Shown: positions 46,287 to 55,933, counted from the stretch's first letter. The stretch: DNA of 64,000 nucleotides from Candidatus Propionivibrio dominans (GCA_016709335.1 JADJNC010000060.1:218111-282110); one strand, 5' to 3'. Notes: generated by a model from the sequence alone, not told the origin. Made by a program: numbers and translations.

Positions 46287-46436
46287 GCGGTTTAGCGAAA
46301 AGAGTAGCGATTGAGCTGGAAAAGACCTGGGGGTTTCTTCCTCTTCCGTGAGCACCTGGAATGCAGCGCCGGAAGAGGATCAAGGTGAGGGCAGGATTGT
46401 ACAGCATTCACTTGTCGCGCCAAACCGATTGTCACC

Positions 46437-46832
46437 TTACTGGACAAGATCGAGCTGCCAGTGCTTGATGGCCTGAGCGACCAGCGCCGTCTCGCTGCGT
46501 GCCAGATTGCCGTCGGCGTTGACGATGTCGAGCATCACACTCAAGCCCTTCTTCTGAAGTTTCGGGTCGTCAATGTCAGCAAGCAAATGGCTGATGCTCT
46601 GCGGGTTGAGCTCGTACTGACCGGAAGGCATGCGGTCAGCGTAAGCCAGCATGTCATCGCAGAACTCGTGGACGACTTTGTCGAAACGGGCGTGATCGAG
46701 CCCCAGCCGGTTAACGACCTCGTTGCGTTGCAATGATTCAAGCTCACTCAGATCGATGGCACCGTCTACCATCAACGCCAAAGCAACGACACGAGTCATG
46801 GCTTCAGGGCTGTCAGTGGGATAGTGTCGCAT
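46437..46832 (-). CDS. TerB-like protein
   Basis: 131 residues, all-helical: 'DSPEAMTRVVALALMVDGAIDLSELESL', 'KGLSVMLDIVNADGNLARSETALVAQAIKHW'. The paired acidic 'DGAIDLSE' and 'ADGNLARSE' segments are typical of TerB/DjlA-type domains, associated with metal sensing and membrane stress. Divergent from the CbbR-like gene across a 135-base gap. Exact role unknown. Confidence 0.82.
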   Translation of the reverse strand: MRHYPTDSPEAMTRVVALALMVDGAIDLSELESLQRNEVVNRLGLDHARFDKVVHEFCDDMLAYADRMPSGQYELNPQSISHLLADIDDPKLQKKGLSVMLDIVNADGNLARSETALVAQAIKHWQLDLVQ

Positions 46833-46911
46833 GTTGAAACTCCTTGCAGTAATGGGTTAAACAATTTCGGGTTGCCCGGCGATTACCGGTACGAACACAC
46901 TATGGTGACTT

Positions 46912-46928
46912 TTTGATATAAAATCAAA
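46912..46928. promoter_or_regulatory. LysR-type operator candidate
   Basis: TTTGATATAAAATCAAA, perfect 6-bp arms, in an AT-rich island 40 bases upstream of the LysR-family start and 80 bases upstream of the divergent TerB-like start. It fits the T-N11-A palindromes bound by LysR-type regulators and may be its own control site. Confidence 0.5.
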
Positions 46929-46967
46929 TTAAACTATTTAAACTTTGTCATTCGTTGGAGCTTATAC

Positions 46968-47906
46968 ATGCCTCGACGCCGAATCACTTTTCGCCAGCTC
47001 GAAACCTTTGCCACTGTAGCTCACCTGAGCAGCTTCACCCGGGCCGCCGAGGCGCTGCATCTGACTCAGCCGGCGGTCTCGATCCAGATCCGGCAGCTTG
47101 TCGACACCATCGGCATGCCGCTCTTTGAGCAAAGCGGACGCGAGCTTGCGCTGACTCCGGCCGCCGACGAGCTGCTGGCCACGGTGCGCAGCCTGGATGA
47201 CGTCTGGAACCGCTTCGAGTCGGCGATCGCCGATCTGAAAGGCCTGAAGCGCGGCAAGCTGCGTGTGGCACTGGTCACCACGGCGAAGTACTTCCTGCCG
47301 CGCATGCTCGGCGCCTTCTGCCAGCGCTATCCGCAGCTTGATATCGAACTGGAGATCGCCAACCGGGCAAAGATCGTCGAGCGTCTGCGCAACAATCAGG
47401 ACGACCTCTATGTGATGTCCTACCCACCGGAGGATGTGGACATCGTCAGCCTGCCGTTTCTCGAAAACGAATTCCTGGTCCTTGCCGCACGCACGCACTG
47501 GGCCGTCGGCCAGCGCCTGACGCTGCAGCAACTGGCCGACGAGCCTTTCCTGCTGCGCGAGGTCGGCTCCGGCTCGCGCCACGTGATCGATCAGCACATG
47601 CGACACACCGGAGTTCAACTGAAGGTCAGGCTATCGCTGTCGAGCAACGAGGCGATCCGCGAACTGGTCTCCAGCGGCATGGGTCTGACGGTATTGTCGC
47701 GCCATGCGCTGGGCGACAGTCTCGAACGCGGCGAACTGGTCATGCTGAACGTCAAGGGCTTCCCGCTGACACAGCCCTGGAGCGTGGTGCACCTGCGCAA
47801 CAAGTTGCTGTCCCTGCCGGCGCAGGCCTTTCTCGACGAGTTGCTGCAGACGGGTCATTCCGGTTTATCCAGAACCGTCAGGCCGCAGAAACCGGATCAG
47901 CGCTGA
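46968..47906 (+). CDS. LysR-family transcriptional regulator, CbbR/CmpR-like
   Basis: 312 residues. The N-terminal winged HTH 'ITFRQLETFATVAHLSSFTRAAEALHLTQPAVSIQIRQLVDTIGMPLFEQ' and 'LKRGKLRVALVTTAKYFLPRMLGAFCQRYPQLDIELEIANR' are close to CbbR/CmpR, regulators of CO2 fixation and bicarbonate uptake. The effector domain has 'LVSSGMGLTVLSRHALGD'. GGAG lies upstream of the ATG. Its neighbours SbtA and the PII-like protein make a carbon-uptake regulon plausible, although no RuBisCO gene is in view. Confidence 0.87.
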   Translation: MPRRRITFRQLETFATVAHLSSFTRAAEALHLTQPAVSIQIRQLVDTIGMPLFEQSGRELALTPAADELLATVRSLDDVWNRFESAIADLKGLKRGKLRVALVTTAKYFLPRMLGAFCQRYPQLDIELEIANRAKIVERLRNNQDDLYVMSYPPEDVDIVSLPFLENEFLVLAARTHWAVGQRLTLQQLADEPFLLREVGSGSRHVIDQHMRHTGVQLKVRLSLSSNEAIRELVSSGMGLTVLSRHALGDSLERGELVMLNVKGFPLTQPWSVVHLRNKLLSLPAQAFLDELLQTGHSGLSRTVRPQKPDQR

Positions 47907-48128
47907 GCGGACCGGTGCGGGCCAATTCCCACGGGCGTGGGACAAATCAGTTCACCCCGGCACGGACACCCCGGTCTCGGGATAGTGCGCGTTTTCGCCG
48001 AGGCTGACCGACAGGCGCTTGAGTTGACGTCCTCCAGGTAATCCGCGATAAAGGCAACCTAATCAGAACAATCAACACGCCGTGCGGCCAACTCACTCAG
48101 CATCGCGTGGCTCTCATCGGGAATCAGC

Positions 48129-49487
48129 ATGCTCACAGTTCGCTTCATACTCTCGATCCTGACCGTGCTGGTCCTGGCAGGCTGTGCCAGTCGACCGATC
48201 AACGCACCCATTACCCAGGTCGATCCAAGGAGCGGCTACCGTCCCTATCTGCTGATACCGAAACGGCAAAATAACGATCTGAGCACTCTGTTCGTTCTTT
48301 CCTTCTCCGGCGGGGGTACGCGGGCGGCGGCCTTCTCCTATGGTGTTCTCGAAGAACTGAAACGCACTGAAATCGTGGTCAACGGCCAGCATCGCCGGTT
48401 GCTTGACGAGGTTGACGTAATCACCGGCGTATCGGGCGGAAGCTTCACGGCACTCGCCTACGCGCTCTACGGAGACCGCCTGTTCTCGGAATACGAAGAG
48501 CGCTTCCTCAAGCGCAATGTCCAGGGCGAGCTGGTGTCGCGTGCACTAAAGCCCTGGAACTGGGGTAAATACATCGGCGGCACGGCCGGGCGCTCGGAAC
48601 TCGCAGCGGAGTACTACGACGCGAGTCTGTTCAATGGCGCGACGTTTGGCGATCTGCTCGACAAGCAAGGCCCCGTAGCGATTGCCACTGGTACCGACCT
48701 GTCGACCGGATCACGCCTAGCTTACTTCCAGAACGATTTCGATCTGCTTTGCTCCGATCTGAATAGTGTGCATCTGGCCCGTGCGGCTGCCACGTCTTCT
48801 GCTGTCCCGGTCGTGCTGTCGCCGGTCACGCTAAACAACTTCGGCGGCACCTGCGGCTACAAGTATCCCGCCTGGGTGAGTGCGGTCGTCGACCCCAACA
48901 CTCGCGCCCGGCCTTCGGGTCGCGCGTTCAAGCGCTATCAGGAGATGGAGAGTTTCCAGGACAGTTCGAATCGCCCGTACATCCATCTTGTCGATGGCGG
49001 CGTTTCAGACAATATCGGGGTACGCGGCGTGCTGGAATTTCTTGAGGAAATGGCGGCGAGCGCGGCGTTCAAGGGGGAAGTGGGATTCGGTGTCATCAAG
49101 CGGGTCATTCTGCTGGTCGTGGACTCGCATTCATCGCCTAAAACCGATTGGGACATGAAGGAGGAACCACCGGGGTTCGCGGTTCAACTGATGCAATCGG
49201 CAGGCGTTCCCATCGATCGCTTTTCATTCGAGACCATCGAGACGATGAAGGATCAGGTACAGATCATGACCTGGCGGCGCGAGTTGCTGGTGGCCCAGGC
49301 GCGTCTGGCCGGTGCGAGCGAGGCGGAAGCCGAAGCGCGTCTGCCCAAGGTCAGCTTGAACGTACTCAACGTGAGTTTCGACGCCATTCGCGACCCCAAG
49401 GAGCGCGCCCACTTCATGGATTTGCCAACCAGTTTCGTTCTGCCGCCTGAGGAAGAGACCGTTTGCGTGACATGGCAGGCCAATTGA
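48129..49487 (+). CDS. patatin-like phospholipase lipoprotein
   Basis: 452 residues. Lipoprotein signal 'FILSILTVLVLAGC' (lipid-attachment Cys19). Patatin fold: oxyanion 'SFSGGGTRAAAFSYGVLEEL', nucleophile elbow 'ITGVSGGSFTALAYALYG' (Ser102) and catalytic Asp in 'IHLVDGGVSDNIGVRGV'. It would act as a lipid acyl hydrolase anchored in the outer or inner membrane. Followed by the MscK-like gene 86 bases downstream on the same strand; a shared response to membrane lipid state is possible but only inferred. Confidence 0.9.
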   Translation: MLTVRFILSILTVLVLAGCASRPINAPITQVDPRSGYRPYLLIPKRQNNDLSTLFVLSFSGGGTRAAAFSYGVLEELKRTEIVVNGQHRRLLDEVDVITGVSGGSFTALAYALYGDRLFSEYEERFLKRNVQGELVSRALKPWNWGKYIGGTAGRSELAAEYYDASLFNGATFGDLLDKQGPVAIATGTDLSTGSRLAYFQNDFDLLCSDLNSVHLARAAATSSAVPVVLSPVTLNNFGGTCGYKYPAWVSAVVDPNTRARPSGRAFKRYQEMESFQDSSNRPYIHLVDGGVSDNIGVRGVLEFLEEMAASAAFKGEVGFGVIKRVILLVVDSHSSPKTDWDMKEEPPGFAVQLMQSAGVPIDRFSFETIETMKDQVQIMTWRRELLVAQARLAGASEAEAEARLPKVSLNVLNVSFDAIRDPKERAHFMDLPTSFVLPPEEETVCVTWQAN

Positions 49488-49573
49488 TGCGCGAGTCCGA
49501 AGATTATGAAAAGATCGTACAATCCCTCGGCGGCGCCGTTACAAAATAGCGCATGTCGGCAAAGGAGCACGCT

Positions 49574-52123
49574 TTGTACAGCACACGGACTTGCCAATCA
49601 ACTCCGAACCCGATGCCTCGATTCCTGTCTTTTCTCGCGTCGAGCCTTGTCCTTGTGGCCGTCCTTGCGGGCAGCAGCTTCGCTGAGCAGCCGGCCGTAA
49701 CAGGAGGTGTTCTGGCTGGGAACAGCCGCTTGCCGGAGCAGATCTCCGACAGCAAAAAACTGCTCGACGACGCCAAGACAGAGCTTGAGAAATTGCGCCG
49801 GGAGACGCGCGATCTCGACGAGCGCATGAAGCAAATTGAGGATAGTGCGCAAATCCATGTTCTCGGTAATGAGTTTGCCCGTTCGCTGACCGATGCGCGG
49901 CGGGCGCTGCCTGGTCCCGAGCGCTTCGCGGCAACGCGCGAGGCGCGGGAGCGCTTGCTGCTCCAGACGAGCGATGACAGTGTTCGTAACCAGCGTGAGT
50001 TGGGAAAACTGGGGCACGCTGGCAGCTTGCTCGCTGCACCGATACAATCGCCAGGGGGCGACGCGGCAGCGATCGACACCGCGCTGGGCAAGCAACGCGA
50101 TCAACTGACCCGGCTTGGTGAACTACAGCATACGCTTCTCGCGACTTTGCGCGCCGAGGAACTGGCCGAACGGGAACTTGAGGAACGAGTGCATGCGGCG
50201 CGTACGAAGCTTTCCCAGATGCTTCTCTGGATGCCCGTTGCGCCAGGCTTCGAGAACATAGCCAGCTTCGTACCCGCGCTCGCGTGGATGGGCCGCGACA
50301 GCTGGCGTGCAGCAGGCGAAGCCTTGCGCGAGGGCGTGGGCGCAGCAGCCCGTGTGGACTGCGCTGCCGCTTTTTCTGGCCTTCGTCCTTCTGGTCTTGC
50401 GCCGCCGTCTGTTGCGTGTTCTCGCGTCGCACATGCCGGTCGCTAGCGTGCTGCAACGTCATCGCGCCCGCCAGGGGCCATGGCGCTGGCCATCACCCTG
50501 GCGCTCGCCTTGCCAGGGCCGATCGTGCTTCGGGTTGCCGGAATGCTACTCGGATCAGCACCCGATGCCCAGCCATTCCCGCTGGCGCTCGGCGAGACGC
50601 TGGTGAAGGTCTCGCTGCTCCTCCTGGCACTGAATCTCTTTACCTGGCTGTTTGACCGGCGGGGCATGGCCGTGCGTTATTTCGGCTGGGATGAGTCGTC
50701 GCTTGCCTTCCTGGCGCGTACGCTGCGCCGGTTCACAACAATTTTCATACCGCTGATGCTGATAGCCGCTTTAAACGGGCTTGAAAACGTGCCGTTTGCC
50801 ATCCGCGAGAGTATTGGACGACTGTTGTTGTTTCTGCTGATGATCACGCTTGCCGCCTTTCTTGTGCAGATCTTCCGGCGCAGGAATCCACTGATGCAGA
50901 ATTTCATCGCCCGCAAGCCGCGCAGTTGGGTGGTCCAGTTTCATGCCCTCTGGTTCTCGCTGCTGATCGCCCTTCCCCTGGCGGTTTCGGCCCTTGCCGT
51001 GGCGGGATATTTCGTTGCCGCGGTCTACTTGTTCGGGAATATGGTGCGATCCGTGTTTGTGGTTCTGGGGGCGGTGATGATCTACGGCCTGATGGCCATG
51101 TGGGTGACCGTTCAGCGCGCGCACCTCGAGCGAATGAAGCACGAGGCGGCGGCGCCCGCAGAGATCAGGGGCGGCGATATTGCCGTGGACTTTTCACGGT
51201 CTGCCGACATCGCAACCATTGGCGAGGAGATGCGCTCGCTGCTCAATTTCGTGATTACGCTGCTGCTGTTGGGTGGTCTCCTGTCGGTGTGGTGGAGTGC
51301 GATCCCAACGCTTTCGGTTATCGGAAATCATGAATTGTGGACCTACTCGTCGATGGTCGGCGACAAGGCAGTAGTCCATTCGCTGACGGTGAGCGGCTTC
51401 TTCATGGCGATGCTGATCGGCGTAATTACTGCCGTCCTCGTGCGTAATGTCGGCAGCGTTCTCGATATCGCCCTGCTCAAGCGCTTCGACATGCAGGCCG
51501 ACGCGACGTACGCCACGAAGGTCATGGTGCGCTACGTACTGGTTGTCATTGGCATCGCGCTGGCTTCGAGACGACTGGGAATCGGCTGGAGCGACGTGCA
51601 ATGGCTGGTCGCCGCACTCAGTGTCGGCCTTGGCTTCGGGTTGCAGGAAATCTTCAGCAACCTCGTGGCCGGTCTGATCATGCTTGCCGAGCGCCCGGTA
51701 CGCATCGGAGACATCGTAACGGTCGGCGACGTGACGGGCACGGTCGCGCGCATCCGCGCACGGGCAACGACGCTCGTCGACTTCGACAACAAGGAAATCC
51801 TCATCCCGAACAAGGCGTTCATCACCGACCGGATCACCAATTGGACCCTCTCGAACCAGACGACACGGTTGCTGCTCAAGATCAGCGCACCGCGTGGCAA
51901 CGATGTTTCGCTCGTGCAGCAGGTGATACTCGATGCGGTGCGCAGCGCGCCCGGCGTGGTTTCGGAACATCCCCCGAGCGTCGATTTCCTCGGGTTCAGC
52001 GACAATTCACTCGACTTCGAGATCAGCGCCTATGTCGATTCGTTCAACAAGCGCTCGGTGGTGCGTAACCAGATCAATTGCGCGATCGAATTGGCGCTCC
52101 GTGAGCGACGCGCTACGAGCTGA
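49574..52123 (+). pseudogene. MscS/MscK-like mechanosensitive channel, two frameshifts
   Basis: A TTG at 49574 with AAAGGAG upstream, or ATGs at 49553 or 49613, starts a frame with signal 'FLSFLASSLVLVAVLAGSSFA' and a periplasmic coiled-coil region ('LLDDAKTELEKLRRETRDLDERMKQIE'), as in MscK/KefA. The frame shifts near 50335 into 'VWTALPLFLAFVLLVLRRRLL'. It shifts again at the G-run 50474-50477 into MALAITLALALPGPIVLR and the rest: many membrane helices and the MscS core 'SVGLGFGLQEIFSNLVAGLIMLAERPVRIGDIV' with 'TTLVDFDNKEILIPNKAFI'. Joined length is about 850 residues. Text is coherent across both breaks. Confidence 0.85.
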
Positions 52124-52274
52124 TCGCCCTGACCCGCGCCGAATTGCCAAGCATTGATTCGTGTCGCTACCGCTACACCTCCAGAAAAGGATCCCTCTTG
52201 ATGGCTATCTCGGCTAACTATAATTTCGATGTAAAACCACACACTTCTTGTTAGCCCGCGTTTTATCGTGTAAA

Positions 52275-52297
52275 TTTACTCAATATACTGAGTGAAA
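52275..52297. promoter_or_regulatory. palindrome upstream of second DUF4143 ATPase
   Basis: TTTACTCA-ATATAC-TGAGTGAAA, near-perfect arms, ending about 10 bases before the ATG at 52307. Same kind of position as the 26984-27002 palindrome in front of the paralogous ATPase, but a different sequence. Confidence 0.4.
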
Positions 52298-52306
52298 GTG
52301 CACGAT

Positions 52307-53506
52307 ATGTTCCAACGTCCGCAACTCACCGTACTCTCCAGCCGCCTGGCAGAGCCGCGCCGCTTCCTGCAAATCCTTGCCGGGCCACGCCAGGTTGGCA
52401 AAACTACGCTGGCCCGGCAAGCTATCGAACGCTTTGACGGGCAGGCCCATTACGCCAGCGCCGACCTGCCAGCCGCACCGGACTCCAGTTGGATCGAGCA
52501 GCAGTGGCGGCTGGCCAGATTGCTGGCCGCAGATTGCACGTCACCACGAACGGCCCTGCTCGTTCTCGACGAGGTGCAAAAAGTACCGCGCTGGTCGGAA
52601 GTGGTAAAGATGCTTTGGGAAGAAGACAGCTTCGCCAGGTGGCCCCTGCATGTGGTACTGCTCGGCTCTTCGCAGTTCCTGCTGCAAAAAGGGCTGGGCG
52701 AGAGTCTGGCCGGGCGCTTCGAACTGATCCGCGTGCCGCACTGGTCATTCACCGAAATGCGCGAGGCCTTTGGCTGGGACGTAGATCATTATATCTATTT
52801 TGGCGGCTACCCCGGCGCGGCGACGCTGATTGAAGACGAATTCCGCTGGAAAAGTTATGTGCTCGATTCCATCATTGAACCGACACTGTCGCGCGACGTG
52901 CTGCAACTGGCTCGCATCGACAAGCCAGCGCTGCTGCGCCGCCTGTTCGTGCTCGGCTGCGCCTACTCCGGGCAGATTCTTTCCTACCAGAAAATGATCG
53001 GACAATTACAGGATGTCGGCAACACCACCACGCTGGCCAACTATCTCGCGCTACTCGGTGGTGCCTGGATGCTGACCGGCCTCGACAAGTTCTCCGGCGA
53101 TCTGGCACGTAGCCGCGCCGCCAGCCCCAAACTGCAAGCGCTCAACACCGCGCTGATCACCGCCCAACTGCGGCAAAGCTTTGCCACCGCGAGGCAGGAC
53201 GGCGAACTCTGGGGACGCCTGGTTGAATCTGCCGTCGGCGCTCATTTGCTCAACACCGCCCCGCCTGGCATCGAGACAAGCTATTGGCGCGAACGTAACC
53301 AGGACGTTGATTTTGTGCTGCACCAGGGCGACAGGGTGTTACCCATTGAGGTCAAGAGCGGGCGCAACAAGGGCTCGCTCAGTGGTTTGCGTGGATTTGC
53401 GGAGAGCTTCAAGGTCAGCGACAGCCTGCTGGTGGGAACCGGGGGCGTAGCACTGGAGAAGTTTTTTGAAGCGGGTGCGGAGGCGTGGATGGGGACTCGC
53501 GGATAG
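52307..53506 (+). CDS. AAA ATPase with DUF4143 domain (copy B)
   Basis: 399 residues from the ATG giving MFQRPQLTVLSSRLAE (a GTG at 52292 adds five). Walker A 'LAGPRQVGKTTLARQ', Walker B 'ALLVLDEVQKVPRWSEVV', sensor 'VVLLGSSQFLLQ'. The C-terminal nuclease-like domain is better preserved than in copy A: 'ETSYWRERNQDVDFVLHQGDRVLPIEVKSG', with the D...EVK acidic core. Sequence identity to copy A is low outside motifs, so the two were acquired separately. It lies next to a toxin-antitoxin pair and an IS, in an accessory stretch. Confidence 0.87.
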   Translation: MFQRPQLTVLSSRLAEPRRFLQILAGPRQVGKTTLARQAIERFDGQAHYASADLPAAPDSSWIEQQWRLARLLAADCTSPRTALLVLDEVQKVPRWSEVVKMLWEEDSFARWPLHVVLLGSSQFLLQKGLGESLAGRFELIRVPHWSFTEMREAFGWDVDHYIYFGGYPGAATLIEDEFRWKSYVLDSIIEPTLSRDVLQLARIDKPALLRRLFVLGCAYSGQILSYQKMIGQLQDVGNTTTLANYLALLGGAWMLTGLDKFSGDLARSRAASPKLQALNTALITAQLRQSFATARQDGELWGRLVESAVGAHLLNTAPPGIETSYWRERNQDVDFVLHQGDRVLPIEVKSGRNKGSLSGLRGFAESFKVSDSLLVGTGGVALEKFFEAGAEAWMGTRG

Positions 53507-53612
53507 CCAATAACTTCAAACACTATATGTCTTTGAACCAGTTCGCACCGTACGAGCAGCCACGAGCAAAGCGAAGAAATTACCCGATCCCCAATTACCT
53601 GCGTGGTTCCGA

Positions 53613-53936
53613 TTACGCAGCTTCGATAGTATGAACATCGAAGGCCAGCTTGAGCCGGAGCCGCACGGCACCGAAAATCGCTGCTAGATTGTCCATGCTC
53701 GGATTCCCCCTCGGCGACAGCATGCGATGCAAGCTCTTGCTCGGCTTCTCGGTGATTACGGCAAGTTGCTCGAATCCGATGGTGGCGTTAACCAGATCGC
53801 GAAGAATCAGCCGGGCAGTTTCCGGCTCACCACTCAGAAAGAGGGTTGCCGCTTCATCGAGAAGCGCCTTGGCAAACTGTGGATCGCGCTCAACGCGCTC
53901 AATGACGGTTTGCCTGAAGTTGCGAGTCAATGCCAT
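53613..53936 (-). CDS. HigA-like antitoxin
   Basis: 107 residues: 'NFRQTVIERVERDPQFAKALLDEAATLFLSGEPETARLILRDLVNATIGFEQLA' then an HTH 'KPSKSLHRMLSPRGNPSMDNLAAIFGAVRLRLKL'. This is the short HTH antitoxin type that follows a RelE/HigB toxin gene. Overlaps the toxin stop by 10 bases. It should neutralise the toxin and repress the operon through the palindrome at 54299. Confidence 0.88.
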   Translation of the reverse strand: MALTRNFRQTVIERVERDPQFAKALLDEAATLFLSGEPETARLILRDLVNATIGFEQLAVITEKPSKSLHRMLSPRGNPSMDNLAAIFGAVRLRLKLAFDVHTIEAA

Positions 53937-54292
53937 AAAATCACCTTTTTACTTTCTTCGTTGTGGCCACGGTTTTTCTTCCGTTCTTTGTATTCGGCAT
54001 ACAAGGCCTTGGCCTGATCGATATCCTTTTGTTGGCCGCGTTTGGTGCCACCACCAAAAAGGATGATGAGCGCTTCGCCATCCCGCGCCAGATAGATGCG
54101 GTAACCTAGTCCCCAGTCGATGACGTATTCACCGATGCCGCCAAACCATTTCACGCTTGATGTATTTCCAGATTCCAATCGCAGTTTGGCCGTCACAACC
54201 TTTGCTGCCGCTTGAGCATCAAGGCAGTTGAACCAGACATTGTAAGGGTTCGAGCCATCAGCACGCAGATATTCTTGAACCTTGATCATCAT
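53927..54292 (-). CDS. RelE/HigB-family toxin
   Basis: About 121 residues from the ATG pair at 54292. 'IKVQEYLRADGSNPYNVWFNCLDAQAAAKVVTAKLRLESGN', 'VKWFGGIGEYVIDWGLGYRIYLARDGEALIILFGGGTKRGQQKDIDQAKALYAEYKERK' matches the phage-derived Gp49/HigB-like branch of RelE/ParE toxins, which cleave mRNA on the ribosome. First gene of the pair; the long basic tail after 'ERKK' is extra. Confidence 0.88.
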   Translation of the reverse strand: MMIKVQEYLRADGSNPYNVWFNCLDAQAAAKVVTAKLRLESGNTSSVKWFGGIGEYVIDWGLGYRIYLARDGEALIILFGGGTKRGQQKDIDQAKALYAEYKERKKNRGHNEESKKVILWH

Positions 54293-54298
54293 GGACGA

Positions 54299-54320
54299 AT
54301 GGTAACGCATTAGTTACCAT
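54299..54320. promoter_or_regulatory. toxin-antitoxin operator palindrome
   Basis: ATGGTAAC-GCATTA-GTTACCAT, perfect 8-bp arms, starting seven bases upstream of the toxin start codon. It is the expected autoregulation site for the antitoxin. The IS256-type insertion begins 31 bases further upstream, so the native promoter may have been displaced. Confidence 0.65.
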
Positions 54321-54403
54321 TAAAACAAGACCATTCGGTGATCGAGAAAATGTTAGTGCAACATCCTTTCTGTAAATTCCCTGGTGATTGGTTTTGGTTG
54401 TTT

Positions 54404-54468
54404 GCGAATTTTCCGCCTGAAGTGATGAGGGCGCGTAGCGCCCGAAGAACGGAAGGCGGAAAATTCGC
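54404..54468. repeat. 65-bp nested hairpin in IS256 leader
   Basis: GCGAATTTTCCGCCT pairs perfectly with AGGCGGAAAATTCGC (15-bp arms), with an inner GGGCGCGTAGCGCCC hairpin in the loop. It stands between the left end and the transposase start, where it would stop outside transcripts from entering the transposase. Confidence 0.6.
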
Positions 54469-54539
54469 GCAAAACCACCGGCAGAGTCGGCGATCAGGTT
54501 CTTCGGGGTTATTTTGTTGATAACATCGAAGGAGTAGCC

Positions 54540-55703
54540 ATGGCATTACGTGTTGAAACCAACCCTTGAGGCGGCTTATGCGGCGCTGTTGTCTCACGGA
54601 CTTGATGGTGCCGGTGAAGCACTGCGTATTCTGGTCGACGAGGCCAGCAAAATTGAGCGTTCGTATCACCTTCAGGCGGCACCCCATGAGCGCTCTGAAG
54701 ACCGAACCGGCTACGCCAATGGCTTCAAGCCCAAGACGATCCTGACACGCATGGGTGAAATTACCTTTGCCGTTCCTCAGGTGCGTGACAGCAGCTTCTA
54801 TCCGTCAGCACTGGACAAGGGCTCCCGCACTGAGCAAGCGGTCAATCTGGCTTTGGCCGAAATGTACGTCCAAGGCGTATCCACGCGCAAGGTCATTGAG
54901 GTGCTGCAGCGCCTGGTGGGGCCGGAGGTCTCGATCTCCTCCACCCAGGTTAGCCGCGCCACGGCTCAACTGGATACGGGGTTACAGGCGTGGCGGGAGC
55001 GCCCGCTCGAGGAGACGCCCTATGTCTTCCTGGATGCTCGCTATGAGCGTATTCGCGAAGCGGGACAGATCGTCGATTGCGCGGTACTGGTCGCCGTCGG
55101 CGTAACCGCCACCGGCCATCGCCGGGTGCTGGGCGTATCGGTGGCGCTTTCCGAGGCAGAGGTGCACTGGAGACAGCTCCTCAGCGACCTTATCCGGCGC
55201 GGGTTGCGCGGCGTCAAACTGATCATCTCGGACGATCACGCTGGCCTCAAGGCCGCACGGCGAGCCACGCTACCCAGCGTACCTTGGCAGCGCTGCCAAT
55301 TCCATTTGCAGCAAAACGCTCATGCCTACGTGCCCCGTCTCGATCTGCGCAAGGAGGTCGCTCTGCGTATTCGCTCAATCTTCAATGCCCCGACAAAGCG
55401 GAAGCTCAGCGCTTGCTCAATCAGGCGGTCGAGCGGTGGAAGAAAGAAGCCCCAAAACTCGCTGATTGGGCCGAAGCCAATCTGCCCGAGGGCTTCGCCG
55501 TGTTCGACTACCCATCGGGTCACCGTACCCGCTTGCGTACCACCAACGGTCTGGAACGTATCAATCGCGAGATCAAGCGCAGAACCCGCGTCGCTTCAAT
55601 CTTCCCCAATGCCGCTTCCTGCCTACGCCTTGTTTCTGCCCTGCTTGCCGAGTGCGACGAGGACTGGATGACCGCTAAGATCTACCTCACTATGAAAGCC
55701 TGA
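54540..55703 (+). pseudogene. IS256-family (mutator-type) transposase, frameshifted
   Basis: The main frame from about 54550 reads 'VLKPTLEAAYAALLSHGLDGAGEAL', 'GYANGFKPKTILTRMGEITFAVPQVRDSSFYP', then the DDE core with 'YVFLDARYERIREAG' and 'LIISDDHAGLKAARRATLPSVPWQRCQFHLQQN'. At the CCCC run 55387-55390 the frame shifts to 'DKAEAQRLLNQAVERWKKEAPKLADWAEANL' and 'RTTNGLERINREIKRRTRVASIFPN', the end of the domain with its catalytic Glu. An ATG at 54540 with AAGGAG upstream appears out of frame by a small deletion (MALR then VLKP). Joined length is about 390 residues. Confidence 0.87.
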
Positions 55704-55767
55704 TCCCACATTCCCATTGAATCTCCCGCCTACTTTTACAGAAAAATAATTGCACTATCGAGAAAAT

Positions 55768-55933
55768 CCGGGGCCTTGTTTCATGAGCGCTTGCCCACAG
55801 TGAGCCGACTCTAAACAGTGCGGTTTCAGCACCATGAATAGTGGATTAGCCATCGCTGAACTTTGTCGTTTCGAAATGCCACGAATCCAAATAACAGGAC
55901 GGATTCCTGAAGACTGAAGTTCCCGGCCCTGCC
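55768..55933. other. spacer right of the IS256 element, no gene
   Basis: This should be the continuation of the pre-insertion sequence upstream of the toxin-antitoxin operator, and so may hold the original promoter. No feature is recognised. Confidence 0.35.

Larger units (their letters stand above)
54352..55756 (+). mobile_element. IS256-family insertion sequence with target-site duplication
   Basis: 1405-bp element. The imperfect terminal repeats are 'TAGTGCAACATCCTTTCTGT' on the left and, on the complementary strand of the right end, 'AGTGCAATTATTTTTCTGTA'. Both ends are flanked by ATCGAGAAAAT (54341-54351 and 55757-55767), which covers the 8-9 bp duplication normal for the family. The intact duplication indicates a simple recent insertion. 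It carries one transposase gene and a long hairpin in its 5' leader. Confidence 0.85.
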
